Assembly (NCBI GenBank): GCA_024516035.1
Contig: CM044961.1
Span: forward strand, 1,176,020-1,240,019
Reading direction: 5' to 3'
Length of the DNA stretch: 64,000 nucleotides
Source: Bactericera cockerelli
Taxonomy: Eukaryota; Arthropoda; Insecta; Hemiptera; Triozidae
The notes below the pieces were generated by a model that had not been told where the DNA came from, did no database searches, and saw only the letters and a list, made by a program, of their open reading frames with translations. The number at the start of each line of letters is the position of its first letter. Position 1 is the first letter of the stretch. Positions 11,345-20,941 of this stretch are shown one piece after another. A program made the translations under genes and the position numbers.

Positions 11345-11786
11345 ATATTATAATTATAATGATAATAGATATCAAAAATGGTCACGAGATGATGAATTGG
11401 TCACACGGTGAAAAACCAACTGCGAAATTTAACATAGTATTGTGATTAATTAAACATACGGGGGACCCTTGCAAAGTTAGCATACGCGATATTTTCGACT
11501 TTAGCATAAAGTGGTTAGCATAATTTATGCTAACGAAATTTGTCAAAAGTCGTGACGTCATAGTTGTGACGTCATTACTTTTATGCCAACGGATGTATAA
11601 AGTTATGCTATTGTTCAATTCAATTCAATTCATTGATAGCATAATAACATGTTTAACTTGCATAGTCTATGCTCTGAATTTCATTTGTTTAACATAACAT
11701 TATACGTATCTTAGCATAAAGTAATTCGCCTATCATAAAGATTATGCATACTTGCTGTGTCATTTTCATACCAGTATACGAAGTAA

Positions 11787-12029
11787 GCATAGTGTTATGC
11801 TAACTGTTATGCGAAGTAGGCATACTGTTAAAAACCGCATGCTAACGTTGGCATAGTGTTATGCTAACTGTTATGCGAAGTAGGCATACTGTTAAAAACC
11901 GCATGCTAACGTTGGCATAGTGTTATGCTAACTGTTATGCGAAGTAGGCATACTGTTAAAAACCGCATGCTAACGTTGGCATAGTGTTATGCTAACTATT
12001 ATGCAAAGTAGGCATAACAATATGCGAAC
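11787..12029. repeat. 64-bp tandem repeat, about 4 copies
   Basis: Copies begin at 11787, 11851, 11915 and 11979 with GCATAGTGTTATGCTAACTG. The first three are essentially identical; the fourth diverges and runs into the palindrome array. Each unit holds several inverted GCATA/TATGC words and ends with AACGTTG. Confidence 0.9.
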
Positions 12030-12144
12030 GTTGGTATGGTCACTATGCGACCCTTGGCATAGTGACTATGCCAACGTTGGCATAGTCACTATGCCAACGT
12101 TCGCATATTCAATATGCGAACGTTCTCATAGCAGTATGCAAAAG
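12030..12144. repeat. 23-bp-period array of 21-bp palindromes
   Basis: Three consecutive perfect palindromes (10-bp arms, 1-bp centre) at 12054-12074, 12077-12097 and 12100-12120 are each separated by CG. Left arms are TTGGCATAGT, TTGGCATAGT and TTCGCATATT with exactly complementary right arms. Imperfect units flank on both sides (12031-12051 and 12123-12143). Confidence 0.9.
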
Positions 12145-12197
12145 TATGCATACAGCTATACGTATGATACGTATAGCTGTATGCATACTTTTGCATA
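12135..12197. repeat. Perfect 63-bp palindrome
   Basis: Left arm 12135-12165, centre G at 12166, right arm 12167-12197, with no mismatch. The arm starts TATGCAAAAGTATGCATAC. With one mismatch the symmetry extends about 7 bp further on each side. Confidence 0.9.
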
Positions 12198-12239
12198 CAG
12201 CTATACATATACCTATGTATTTGAATGTACAGAAATTTG

Positions 12240-12290
12240 CAGGATAGCCTCCGACTAAGTGCATAAATATTTTGCACTCGGACGGAAGTC
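12240..12290. repeat. Stem-loop at the edge of locus 1
   Basis: CCGACTAAGTGCA and TTGCACTCGG are inverted around AAATATT (about 12250-12281). It may mark the boundary of the palindrome-word element. Confidence 0.45.
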
Positions 12291-12408
12291 ATCTACATGC
12301 ATATTCCTAGTCATACAAAGTCATAGGATATATGTATTGCCCTATGTGTGGAAAATGAAGAAGAATTCAATTCAAGTAAATATAATGTACAACACATTAC
12401 ACTCTTTA

Positions 12409-12512
12409 TTTACAGAAATTACACATCAACAATTTTTAAGTTTACAGAAATTACACATTAACAATTTTTAAATTTACAGAAATTACACATCAATAACTTT
12501 TTATTTGCAGAT
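12409..12512 (+). repeat. 32-bp tandem repeat x3
   Basis: Units with TTACAGAAATTACACATCAA begin near 12409, 12441 and 12473, with single-base differences. Confidence 0.85.
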
Positions 12513-12713
12513 ATTACACTATATATACATTTAAGAAAAAATACAACTTATATGTTACATTATCGGGGAGCGGTAAAATGGGAATTGTCAAATGGTAATT
12601 ACCATTTCTAGCACGTACAGGACATGAGTCCTGCTTACAATAATTATGAAAAAATAGTTTGGAACAATTTTTGACAGTCCTCGCAAATGAGCATAGTAAA
12701 CAAATATATGTAT

Positions 12714-12979
12714 GACTAGCGGGCTGTCGCCCGCTTTGCGGGCCGAGGCATGGCCGTGAAAGCAAGAAATCCTTTTTCGTCAATGGCAGGTGTTGTAGTG
12801 GGAGTTTCGAAAAATCCCGTCTTATTGCACATCTAGACTATAAGAGAAAGCTACCTACCAAATTTCAGCTTCCTAGGACTTACGGTTTGGGCTGTAGAGC
12901 GATGATCAGTCAGTGGTCAGTGGTCAGTGGTCAGTGGTCAGTGGTCAGTGAGTGTCTTTGACATTTATATATAGAGATT
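12714..12979 (+). mobile_element. ACTAGC-hairpin element, copy 1
   Basis: Starts ACTAGCGGGCTGTCGCCCGC, a GC-rich hairpin, and ends with TATATATAGAGATT after six GTCAGTG units. Nearly identical to 49074-49339. Related to 54970-55375 and 60656-61034. This layout is common in arthropod genomes and I believe it is RTE-like non-LTR derived; that is memory, not proof. Confidence 0.7.
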
Positions 12980-12989
12980 TTATTTTTGG

Positions 12990-13268
12990 TGAAGCACAAA
13001 GCCTCTTCACAACTTTTGTGTGTAGCGCAGCATTACTAAGAGCCTCCTTTACTTTTCGAATTATTCTATTACATTCATTTCTTTTTACTCTGGTAATGCC
13101 GCCACTGGTCGTTACTCATACAAGTAACTACTCATTTTTCCTCACGAAGTATGAGTGGACCCCGAACATCCAAGTACAGAGCAGAAAAATTCCTGCCCCG
13201 CTGGGAATCGAACCCAGGTCACCATGCGTGCAATGCCTAGCGCGCTAACTCACTCTGCCACGGTGACT
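12990..13268 (-). mobile_element. SINE family E
   Basis: tRNA-like head at 13190-13268 (minus strand, B box near 13205). The body contains CTCATACTTCGTGAGGAAAA. The 3' part (about 12990-13080) matches an inverted segment at 53036-53205. Confidence 0.75.
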
Positions 13269-13610
13269 ATTAGTAAACAAATATATAATAGTAAGCAAAT
13301 TGAAATAGAATAAAACAACAAAAAATACGATAAAAGAGCTCAAAATTTGTACCTACAAGTAAACTAAACTAAAAAAAGTATATAAAAAAATTCTCTGTAT
13401 AGGGGGCTGACACATGTAGGGGAAGGTGGGGCAAAATGGAAAAGACAAAAAGAAAATGTTTTCAAATATTGGAGGAAGAGAGCAGAAAATAGAGCAAGTT
13501 TAACAGCTCAAAAAGAGGATTGTAAAACCGAGACTTTGATGGTCGGAAATTTAATTAAACGTAACCTCCTTTAGTCCCCGACATTCCCCTACTTTGAGCA
13601 GACAAATTAC

Positions 13611-14205
13611 CTACCTAGATGCCCTGGCTGCTCTATTTGCTTTAGGCATTAATGCAAGGTCAGCTAAAAGTTTAGTAGTCGGTGCATGAATCTTATCATA
13701 CTTGGTGGATATTTCGTAGAAACCTAGCTGGAGTGTAAGCCACAGATGTTGACTCTCTTCTGGGTAATTACAATGTGTTACAAAGAAAATCTTGAAACAA
13801 AGATCTACAGCTGCTACAATTGAATTTTGAGGTTGTAAAATGTCATCCACAACACAATAAACATTGGTTGGATTTTTAAAATCATCTACATACATTTTAG
13901 GTCTGTACATTTTAGTCAATTTTTCGATCCGACTCACCCTGCAGGTTTCAATGTTAGAAGGACTGGACACATGCATTATGAATCCCTCGCAAACTTCAGA
14001 CCTTGATGGTTTCCAAGAGTGACACTTCACCTTTTTTGTGGCGGGAACTGATGTGAGGTAGGGCAGCAATAGCAGACACTGCGCAGTCCGAGGCCCTCCC
14101 CTTCACGGCTTTTGCTAGGGTGATGATCTTGTCCCTGTGATGGAGAAGACCTTCAATCAAACACGTTGTTCTTCCAGGATGCAATATGTCAAAGTCCATG
14201 TTTAT
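13611..14205 (-). CDS. Last exon of the uncharacterised gene, frameshifted
   Basis: Acceptor CTGTTCTAG precedes 14205. The first frame gives INMDFDILHPGRTTC and LLHHRDKIITLAKAVKGRA and would stop just before 13996. The second frame, one base ahead, continues PYLTSVPATKK, CEGFIMHVSSPSN, VDLCFKIFFVTHCNYPEES and LLADL to a stop at 13611. The good downstream coding argues for one indel near 14060, not random ORFs. Confidence 0.6.
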
Positions 14206-15374
14206 CTAGAACAGAGAAGAACACACGAGATAAATAATCAACTATCATTGATAGTCAAGAGAAAGAAAAAGAGATAAAGAATGAGAAAAGGAAGTGAGAT
14301 CGAAATAAATAAAAAATGAATAGAAAATGAAAAATAAACGAAAGAAAGAGAGAAAGAAAGGAAGAGAGAGAGAGAGAGAGAGAAATAGAATTGAAAGTAA
14401 AATAAAGTGAGAAAAATAGTACTATACCACATAACAAGAAAATCACCGATTTTCTTAGTGTGGGTTGTTTAGGGCATGTTACTCGTATGTCAGTAAATAA
14501 TAATTATCTATTCAGTATTCAAGTTAATATTAAGGACTTATTGTAAAAATGTAATTTCATATAATATCAAAAATCAAAAAAGAAATAACTTACCAACACA
14601 GGTCCTCTTTCAGGATCCCGCAGAATACGATATGTGTTGAAGTACTGGATGATTGATTGAAATTTTTCATTGCCCGCCTGCAAACATTGGAGTCTGTCCC
14701 TTGATGTATCCTCCCAACGGAGTTTGATAGTCTCGAAGGAATCACTTGGAGTAGCAGTCTCCAACCATTGCAGATAGTTTTGAACTACGGTGTTTTCTGA
14801 AAACAAAACAACACATGTTATAAAAAAAGTCACGTAGCCCCACATCTGAGCTACAAAATTATTTTATTTATACCTTTTTTTAAGATATTTGTACTAATCA
14901 CTATTTTGATCACAACTACCCAAACTCGCTTTACCAAATATATGCTTAACCTGGTACTCGAACCACCGACCTCCAGGTTACAAGTCCGTCGCCTTATTGA
15001 TCAGGCTACTGAGGTCTGTCATAAGTTATCTATTTGTAGTTTAAGTATATACATACCTACGATATTGAATGTGTCTGTTGCAATGCTTTTGTTCAACTCC
15101 GAGTCCTCCTGCTCTTGGTTTTCCCGGTTCTGACTTGGCCTTCGCTTCTTGAACTCGATGAACCCTTCCTTCTTTCCTTTATTTCTGAGAGTTCGCCAGA
15201 TTTCATACAGCAAGCCGGACGTGGAGCTCCGGTAAGACTTATCTTTCTTTGAAGAAAATGCTTCAGGCAGATCATTGTCGCTGTCATTGGAACGGTACAA
15301 TTTGAACCAGATGGTGGAGGTTTCTTGTTCAAAAGGAAACTGTTCTATGATTAGGTCCCGTATTCTCATGAAGT
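13611..15374 (-). CDS. Spliced gene of an uncharacterised animal protein family, partial, with one frameshift
   Basis: Three exons read on the minus strand: 15374-15057, 14796-14594 and 14205-13611. Splice sites are GT-AG and phases agree: exon 1 ends with one base of the codon completed by exon 2, and exon 2 ends on a codon boundary before ILE-ASN in exon 3. The join gives RDPERGPVL then INMDFDILHPG, and later VDLCFKIF, YPEESQHLW and ISTKYDK. This order recalls a large unnamed animal family with P..L.DP.G..L...DF..L.P and KAVDVCFK...YP segments; no function is known to me. A +1 frameshift lies near 14055-14068, between SAIAAL and PYLTSVPA. The 5' exons were not found. It is the only host-like gene in the window; it may be a pseudogene or carry a sequencing error. 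Confidence 0.6.
14238..14420. repeat. Purine-rich intronic tract
   Basis: GAAAGA and (GA)n sequence between the middle and last exons of the minus-strand gene. On the gene's sense strand it is pyrimidine-rich. Confidence 0.8.
14594..14796 (-). CDS. Middle exon of the uncharacterised gene
   Basis: 203 nt, acceptor TTGTTTTCAG, donor GTAAGT. Encodes ENTVVQNYLQWLETATP, LRWEDTSRDR and YRILRDPERGPVL. The upstream intron contains a family D SINE; the downstream intron contains a GA tract. Confidence 0.65.
14905..15016 (-). mobile_element. SINE family D (intronic)
   Basis: Minus-strand copy: B box as GAACCACCGACCTCCAGGTT, anticodon region TTACAAG. Lies within the first visible intron, in the same orientation as the gene. 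Confidence 0.7.
15057..15374 (-). CDS. Exon (first visible) of the uncharacterised gene
   Basis: Acceptor TATTTAG precedes 15374; donor GTATGT follows 15057. Encodes about 105 residues including IRDLIIEQFPFEQET, IWFKLYRSN and a basic stretch FIEFKKRRPSQNRE. More 5' exons must exist because this begins in phase after an acceptor. Confidence 0.55.
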
Positions 15375-15659
15375 CTAAATATTTTAGGTAACTAAGATAC
15401 TTTGTGAACAATAAGAAACTGGGTACATTTTTTTAGAATAGGTAGGTAAAATTTAAATTAATGTGTAATTTCTGTAAACTCAAGCAAGGTTTTAATTTTA
15501 TCATTAGGCTATTTCATTTTACACTTTTTAGTAGACTGTCCCTCTCTTTCACCTAAATCATCTCCCAAAAATTCGCTCACTGACATTACGAACGTATTTA
15601 ATACAACCTTGCCTTGTCACACTTAAAAAGAAATGATCGAACCGAACACAACTATCTTT

Positions 15660-16640
15660 ATTGGAAACATAAAACCTTAGCATGAAACCATACAAACCGC
15701 CCTATTTCTATGCTAAAAATTATGCAGACTTTACATAAGTCTATACGAAGAATGTCAATCATGTTAAATTAGCATGAATCTATAGCTCTTATTTTTATGT
15801 TTGTATAGTTTTATACGAACAGCCCTCATTGGCATGAAATGCATGCGTAAAGTAGCATACAATTACTTTATATGCGAAACACGTATGGTTTATGCTAATA
15901 GTTTAGCATAGCAGTTATGCTAAGACTGTGAGGTATACGAATTTGGCTTGAAGTTATGTCTTCAATTTTCCTGTATGTATAACTCTATGCAAACATTTTG
16001 CGTTGACATAAAAAGCATGCAGAAATAAGTATAAAGTGCCTTTTTGTACGAAAAATGTATGGTTCATGCCACCAAGTTTATGTTAAGCATGAGCCATGTA
16101 CCAATTTGGCTTGAAGTTATGTCTTCAAATTTCCTGTATGTATAACTTTATGCAAACATTTTGCGTTGACATAAAAAGTATGCGGAAATAGGTGTAAAGT
16201 GCCTTTTTGTACGAAAAATGCATGGTTTATGCGACCAAGATTATGTTAAGCACGAACGATGTACCAATTTGGCTTGAAGTTATGTCTTCAAATTTCCTGT
16301 ATGTATAACTTTATGCAAACATTTTGCGTTGACATAAAAAGTATGCGGAAATAAGTATAATGTGCCTTTTTGTACGAAAAATGCATGGTTCATGCGACCG
16401 AGATTATGTTAAGCACGAGCGGTGTACCAATTTGGCTTGAAGTTATGTCTTCAAATTTCCTGTATGTATAACTTTATGCAAACATTTTGCGTTGACATAA
16501 AAGTATGCGGAAATAAGTATAAAGTGCCTTTTTGTACGAAAAATGCATGGTTCATGCGACCGGGATTATGTTAAGCACGAGCGGTGTACCAATTTGGCTT
16601 GAAGTTATGTCTTCAAATATTTCATTTGTATAACGTTATG
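15660..16640. repeat. Palindrome-word element, locus 2
   Basis: The first ~280 bp are rich in TTAGCATG, TATGCTAA, TATACGAA and TATGCGAA words, including TTAGCATA-5 nt-TATGCTAA near 15903-15923. It then becomes a 163-bp tandem array. Shares its vocabulary with 11455-12260 and 18358-18735. Confidence 0.65.
15942..16620. repeat. 163-bp tandem repeat, about 4.2 copies
   Basis: Units starting TTTGGCTTGAAGTTATGTC occur at 15942, 16105, 16268, 16431 and 16593 (spacings 163, 163, 163, 162). The last is truncated and runs into the CA repeat. Differences among copies are few. Confidence 0.95.
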
Positions 16641-16671
16641 TGTGTGCATCGATACTGTTATGTTCAGGATC

Positions 16672-16673
16672 GT

Positions 16674-16706
<33 letters not shown>

Positions 16707-17128
16707 ACACACACATACACACACACATTACACACACACAGTACACACACATACATACACACACGCAGTACACACAAACACACACACACACACACATACA
16801 TACACATCACACACACACAGTACACACAAACAAACACACACACACACACACAGTACACACATACATACACACACACACAGTACACACACACATACATACA
16901 CACACTCACAGTACACACACACAGTACACACACACACATACATACACACACAGTACACATACACACACACACAATACACACACACTCACAGTACACACAC
17001 ACACACAGTACACACAAACAAACACACACACACAGTACACACACACACAGTACACACACACACAGTACACACACACACAGTACACACAAACACACACACA
17101 CATACATACACACACACACACAGTACAA
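16672..17128. repeat. (CA)n array with CAGTACACAC higher-order units
   Basis: About 450 bp of ACACAC with regular AGTACACAC and ATACATACACAC interruptions. Open frames of about 150-180 codons here (Thr/His on plus, Cys/Val on minus) are artefacts. Confidence 0.95.
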
Positions 17129-17394
17129 ATGAAAAATATTTGGGCAAAAAAGTGGTTTTTTGTGAAATTGGTATGAAAAGTTAAAAGTTTAACAATTGTC
17201 TTTAGTAATTCAGGTAATTGTTATAACATTTTACTCTCGAACATTTTGCTCTCAGATCATTCATTTTTGCTGCAGAACTCCCGTAAGTTGAGTTGATCAT
17301 TTTTCCCCATCTCAGGTGGCCACTAATAATTTGTAGGTATATAGGTGCTCATATAGGTGCTCACTACAGCATTGTAGGATTTTTTCCAGTAAAT

Positions 17395-17607
17395 CCAAAT
17401 CTAATTATAATCCATCTTCTCTGTAATTGCTGAGGACAAGTCGCTATGGACAATACCTCCATAGATAGATTGTCGTTACGAGGCTGAATGGGTCCCGAAA
17501 ACATCCAAACCCATGTTGACAAATTATTGTCTCCGCCGGGATTCGAGCCCGGGTCTAACGAGTGCAAAGACCACTGAGCCATGTGCTGTGGGAGCTGGTC
17601 CCGTCGT
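17395..17607 (-). mobile_element. SINE family J (tRNA-like head)
   Basis: Minus-strand head with A-box region ATGGCTCAGTGGTCTTTGC and B box GCTCGAATCCC at about 17530-17545. The body resembles 18239-18357 over the ATAATTTGC region. Confidence 0.5.
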
Positions 17608-17639
17608 ATATTAACATCAGGTATATGAATTGTACACAC

Positions 17640-18238
17640 AATACTTTATACTCCACATAGGTGTTTCGAAGTTCAGTTCAAATGTTCCAAATGTCATTAA
17701 AAAAGGTTCTTTCACTCGTATACCTGCGATCCATGCAAAAACAGAGGATGACCTCTCTCCATTAGTGACCCAATTGATACGTCGCCGGCTGGTCAATATG
17801 AGTGGTGTGGTTATACATAACATAATATAGGTATATATGCTTTAAATTTCCGAAAGCCTCATCACCGTTAAATATACCTTTAACCTTTGCCTCTAAAATC
17901 CTTCCATTGTGTATTATTACCTAATATTAATAGATTTCAGAGTCCATTTCTCGAGTCTAGCCCATAGCACTATTTCATTTATTTATATAAGCTACGCAAC
18001 GCTCAGGTAGGTATAACAGGTAGGTTTAAAGGTATATTAATTTGTTTCCCACGGAATCTGTTTGAGTAATTACAACACAAAATCTAAGAATAATATAGGT
18101 ATTAGATAATATTCCCGGGAATTACGTTTAAGGATTATTTAACATGGGCGAAATACATTTGAAATATTATCAAGGTTTCTATATGATTAATTTTTTGTAA
18201 AGGTATATCACATTATAATATAATACGTATTGTAGTAT
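17640..18238. other. No gene recognised
   Basis: A ~65-codon open frame exists on each strand at 17617-17830, neither recognised and neither with clear splice sites. The rest is AT-rich. Confidence 0.4.
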
Positions 18239-18357
18239 CCCCAGCTAAATGTAGAACCCTCGTCAGTAACTTAAACAGTAACCAAACCATCACGGTTGCA
18301 AATTATTGCCCCCGTCAGGGTTCGAACCCGGGTACTCATTCATGCGGGAGCTGGACT
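18239..18357 (-). mobile_element. SINE family J fragment
   Basis: B box GGTTCGAACCC (minus strand, near 18320) and the GGGGGCAATAATTTGCAACC segment shared with 17395-17607. Confidence 0.45.
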
Positions 18358-18735
18358 AGTTTAGCATATAATTTATGCTAAAGTATTTATGCTACCCTAA
18401 GAAAACAGTTATTTTATGTTAAGATTTTGTTAGCATGAAATTATACGAACTTCACTATACATGTTCCGCATAAAAAGCTTCTCTTAGCATACATGTGGCA
18501 CTGTTAGCATACATGAGATGACGTCATTAAAACCTGTTGTATAAAATTAAGCTAATTTTAGTATAAAAAACTTTTATGCTAAAGCCATTTTTATACGAAC
18601 GGCTCTTTTTGTGTAAATTATGCTAAAATTATGTATAAACGCGAAAAAATTGATTTTTTTTAGCATAAAATATGCTAAATTACTATAGTTTTTATGCGAA
18701 TGGTTTTTATACAAACTTTTTAAAAAATCCTTTTT
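18358..18735. repeat. Palindrome-word element, locus 3
   Basis: TTAGCATA-5 nt-TATGCTAA at its left edge, TTAGCATA-3 nt-TATGCTAA near 18661-18679, several TTATACGAAC words and one TGACGTCA (18519-18526). Same vocabulary as loci 1 and 2 but no tandem array. Confidence 0.65.
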
Positions 18736-18739
18736 CAGC

Positions 18740-18886
18740 GTGCAATTTTTTTACATTTATTTTGCAAGCATTAAGAGAAGAGACATCTCCTCACAAGTTA
18801 TATATTAGCTTAGGAGATTATTGTATGTAACTAAACTTATTGTATAATAAAGAAATACATTCATTTCATTTCATTTCATTTCTCTT
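18740..18886 (+). mobile_element. LINE 3' tail with (CATTT)n
   Basis: Contains CATCTCCTCACAAGTTAT and TATTAGCTTAGGAGAT, which form a stem (CTCCT/AGGAG). It ends in AATAAAGAAATACATT and four CATTT units. The same hairpin occurs at 59460-59490. A CT array follows directly. Confidence 0.65.
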
Positions 18887-19060
18887 GCTTCTCTCTCTTT
18901 CTCTCTCTCTCTCTTCTTATATTTCTCTCTCTTTCTTCTCTCTCTCTCTCTTTATCATTATCTCTCTCTTCCTCTCTCTCTTTCTTTCTCTCTCCTTCTC
19001 TTTTTTACTCTCTCTCTCAATCTCTCTCTCTCCTTATCTTTCTCTCTCTCTTATTCCATT
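18887..19060 (+). repeat. (CT)n tract
   Basis: CTCTCT and CTTTCT simple sequence directly 3' of the LINE tail. Confidence 0.9.
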
Positions 19061-19491
19061 GCATTGTCTTTCCTGGCCACTGAATCATCCCGAGAATCAT
19101 ATTCCCGGAATGAGATTAGTTGACGAGAATGTGACAGCAACATTTCAATTCCGAAACCGAAACCTGGATTTAGAGGATATATCCAGAAGAACAATACCTA
19201 TGGATTTAGTGGCATTATCGAGAAAAGCACAAAGCCCCATATTCATGAGAATGTGGTCTTGGAAAATGAGCTAAAACCACCCGTGGAAAAGAAGTATCTG
19301 AGTTGGATTTATAGTTAGACTTAGTTCGGAAGGTAGGTGGGTCAAAACTCAAAACCACGCATAATATCTATGTGAGGTTATTCAAAACAAAGAAAATCCT
19401 TAGGACGTATAGAAAATCGATCAAGCTACTGAGTCGGTGATAATAATTGATCAGTCGGTGATAATAATTGATGATATAATGTATAAATAAA
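19061..19491. other. Unassigned; open frame to 19274
   Basis: The plus frame ending at 19274 includes HIPGMRLVDENVTATFQF and ISRRTIPMDLVALSRK, which is not low complexity. No start outside the CT tract, no recognised family. Could be an old exon or chance. Confidence 0.2.
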
Positions 19492-19684
19492 TAAATGTAT
19501 TTCCTTTGTTTTATTATATCACAATGTTAGTGGGTAGCGCAGAATTTTTTTCATTTTTCCTCACGAGGTAGGTATGTACATTGTACACTGTACAGAGCGG
19601 AAAAAATCCTGACCCGCTGGGGATCGAACCCGGGTCACCTTGCGTGCAATGCCTAGCGCTCTAACTCACTCGGCCACGGTGACT
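19492..19684 (-). mobile_element. SINE family E
   Basis: Head at 19610-19684 (minus strand). Body shortened: TATATCACAATGTTAGTGGG and CTCACGAGGT present, but the middle ~60 bp of other copies is missing. Confidence 0.7.
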
Positions 19685-19994
19685 ACTAATTGATAATATA
19701 ATAATAAGTAAATTTTCCTTGTAGACTTGTAGAGTAAGACGATTTTTTTAACAATAAATATGTTCTCATGATTTGACCTACAATGACCTAGATTCAAAAT
19801 CGAGCATAATATGTACCGCTTTAGGCACACATCGATGTACTTTGAAACCACTAGCAGCTGTAGATGATATAAGCAATGCAATATTATCACTGAGCAAGGA
19901 GAAGACCCATGCAAGGCAATTACACCCCTGGTAGATAGAGCCTAGGTAATTTATTCAAATGATAAATCAAACACTATGTAAATTTACTTGACAT

Positions 19995-20128
19995 TAACCC
20001 TTTACGTTTTTCCTCATTGATTTTAGTTTGTGACCACATAATAATAACAATCTGAGGGCTAGGAATTAGAAAATGCTTTGAGCATTAACCTCGCCTGGTT
20101 ACCTTCCACTAAAGAGTATTATTATTAC
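19995..20128 (+). mobile_element. SINE family G, 3' part
   Basis: TTTTTCCTCATTGATTT, GTGACCACATAATAATAA, ATTAACCTCGCCTGGTTACC and a terminal (ATT)n, matching 34460-34548 and 39115-39240. Confidence 0.65.
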
Positions 20129-20130
20129 GT

Positions 20131-20287
20131 CTGGCTGGGGGACTCTAAACAGGGAGTAGACCAGCATTGGCTTGGTTCTGGGGGCCCTTGTCAATTATTA
20201 GCTTCCTTGTAAAGACAGTGCTAGAACTGCTGAGTCATTCCTCCACTGTCTGGCTACCATTGTTCACGATGACGCCACCCTATGATG
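20131..20287 (+). repeat. Repeat H, copy 1
   Basis: CTGGCTGGGGGACT through ATTGTTCACGATGACGCCACC. Matches 24957-25190. Nature unknown. Confidence 0.65.
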
Positions 20288-20295
20288 ATGATGAA

Positions 20296-20367
20296 GATGA
20301 GTGTTTCACAGCCTTTTTTTATTTCGAAGCCATGAAACAGGAGTGCTAAACCACTGAGCTATTCGCT
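20296..20367 (-). mobile_element. SINE family A with internal deletion
   Basis: GAGTGTTTCACAGCC and CCATGAAACAGGAG (3' body) are joined directly to CTAAACCACTGAGCTATTCG (A-box end of the head). About 200 bp of the usual element is missing. Confidence 0.7.
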
Positions 20368-20582
20368 AAAAAAAATATCATTTTTTTAAAGCTTCACCAT
20401 AATCATCATGCCTCGTTTTACAAAACCTCACAAACACTCTCCTAATCTGCTCACTGTTGGGGAGATTAGCCAACATGAAAATTAGCAAGGGATGAATGTG
20501 TTAATTTTAAACACCCCCTCGAGACCATGTCGAGGGATTAAAATTATTAGTGACCCTAATGATAAGGAGATGTTAGGGTTGC

Positions 20583-20602
20583 GGGGGGGGGGGGGGGGGG
20601 GG
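20583..20602. repeat. (G)20 run
   Basis: Uninterrupted G run in a G-rich, GA-rich stretch; G-quadruplex-prone and error-prone in assemblies. Confidence 0.9.
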
Positions 20603-20693
20603 AGGGCGGGTGTGAGGGAGGGGTAGAGTGAGAAAGAGAATGAGAAGGAGAGAGAGAAACAGGATAGCAGATAGAAAAACAGGGACGGGGTAT

Positions 20694-20790
20694 TGAATTG
20701 AATTGAAAACTTTTATTTATTTTAAATAATGATATTATTATTATAAACAAAGCACCTTCTTTAAGCTAATTATAACGTCTGAGGAGACGG
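20694..20790 (-). mobile_element. LINE 3' tail with (CAATT)n
   Basis: Minus strand: CTCCTCAGACGTTATAATTAG and CTTAAAG, then AATAAATAAAAG and CAATTCAATTCAAT. CT-rich sequence follows on the same strand. Confidence 0.5.
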
Positions 20791-20941
20791 TTATCTTTCT
20801 CATACTACAGATTGGGGTTTCAAATTAAAAGAGTAGAATTGAAGATTGAAATGAGAATACTTATTATTGAACTTGAGTTTTATGGAATTGATATAATTAT
20901 CTATTGTTCATTAGTCATGTTGACTTGTTATTTCATTTTCA

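Larger units (their letters stand above)
11455..12260. repeat. Palindrome-word element, locus 1
   Basis: Dense in GCATA/TATGC words, e.g. a perfect 9+1+9 palindrome with arms TTAGCATAA and TTATGCTAA near 11514-11532. It has two TGACGTCA sites (11553-11560, 11567-11574), four 64-bp tandem repeats and an array of 21-bp palindromes. Related loci lie at 15660-16640 and 18358-18735. No ORF and no terminal repeats identified. Class unknown. Confidence 0.7.

Noticed and set aside
11787..12029. CRISPR array
   Set aside because: 64-bp units are head-to-tail without unique spacers, in eukaryotic DNA.
13038..13248. Small protein in the plus frame at 12952-13248
   Set aside because: It is a shadow of the minus-strand SINE E; similar shadows cover the SINE E, C and A copies elsewhere.
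15942..16620. CRISPR-like or coding repeat
   Set aside because: 163-bp direct tandem copies without spacers and no frame conserved through them.
16584..17184. Thr/His-rich and Cys/Val-rich frames of about 150-180 codons
   Set aside because: Translations of a CA/GT microsatellite.
20583..20602. Functional G-quadruplex regulator
   Set aside because: A bare G homopolymer (also at 33813-33834) with no nearby gene; more likely a simple repeat or an error-prone run.
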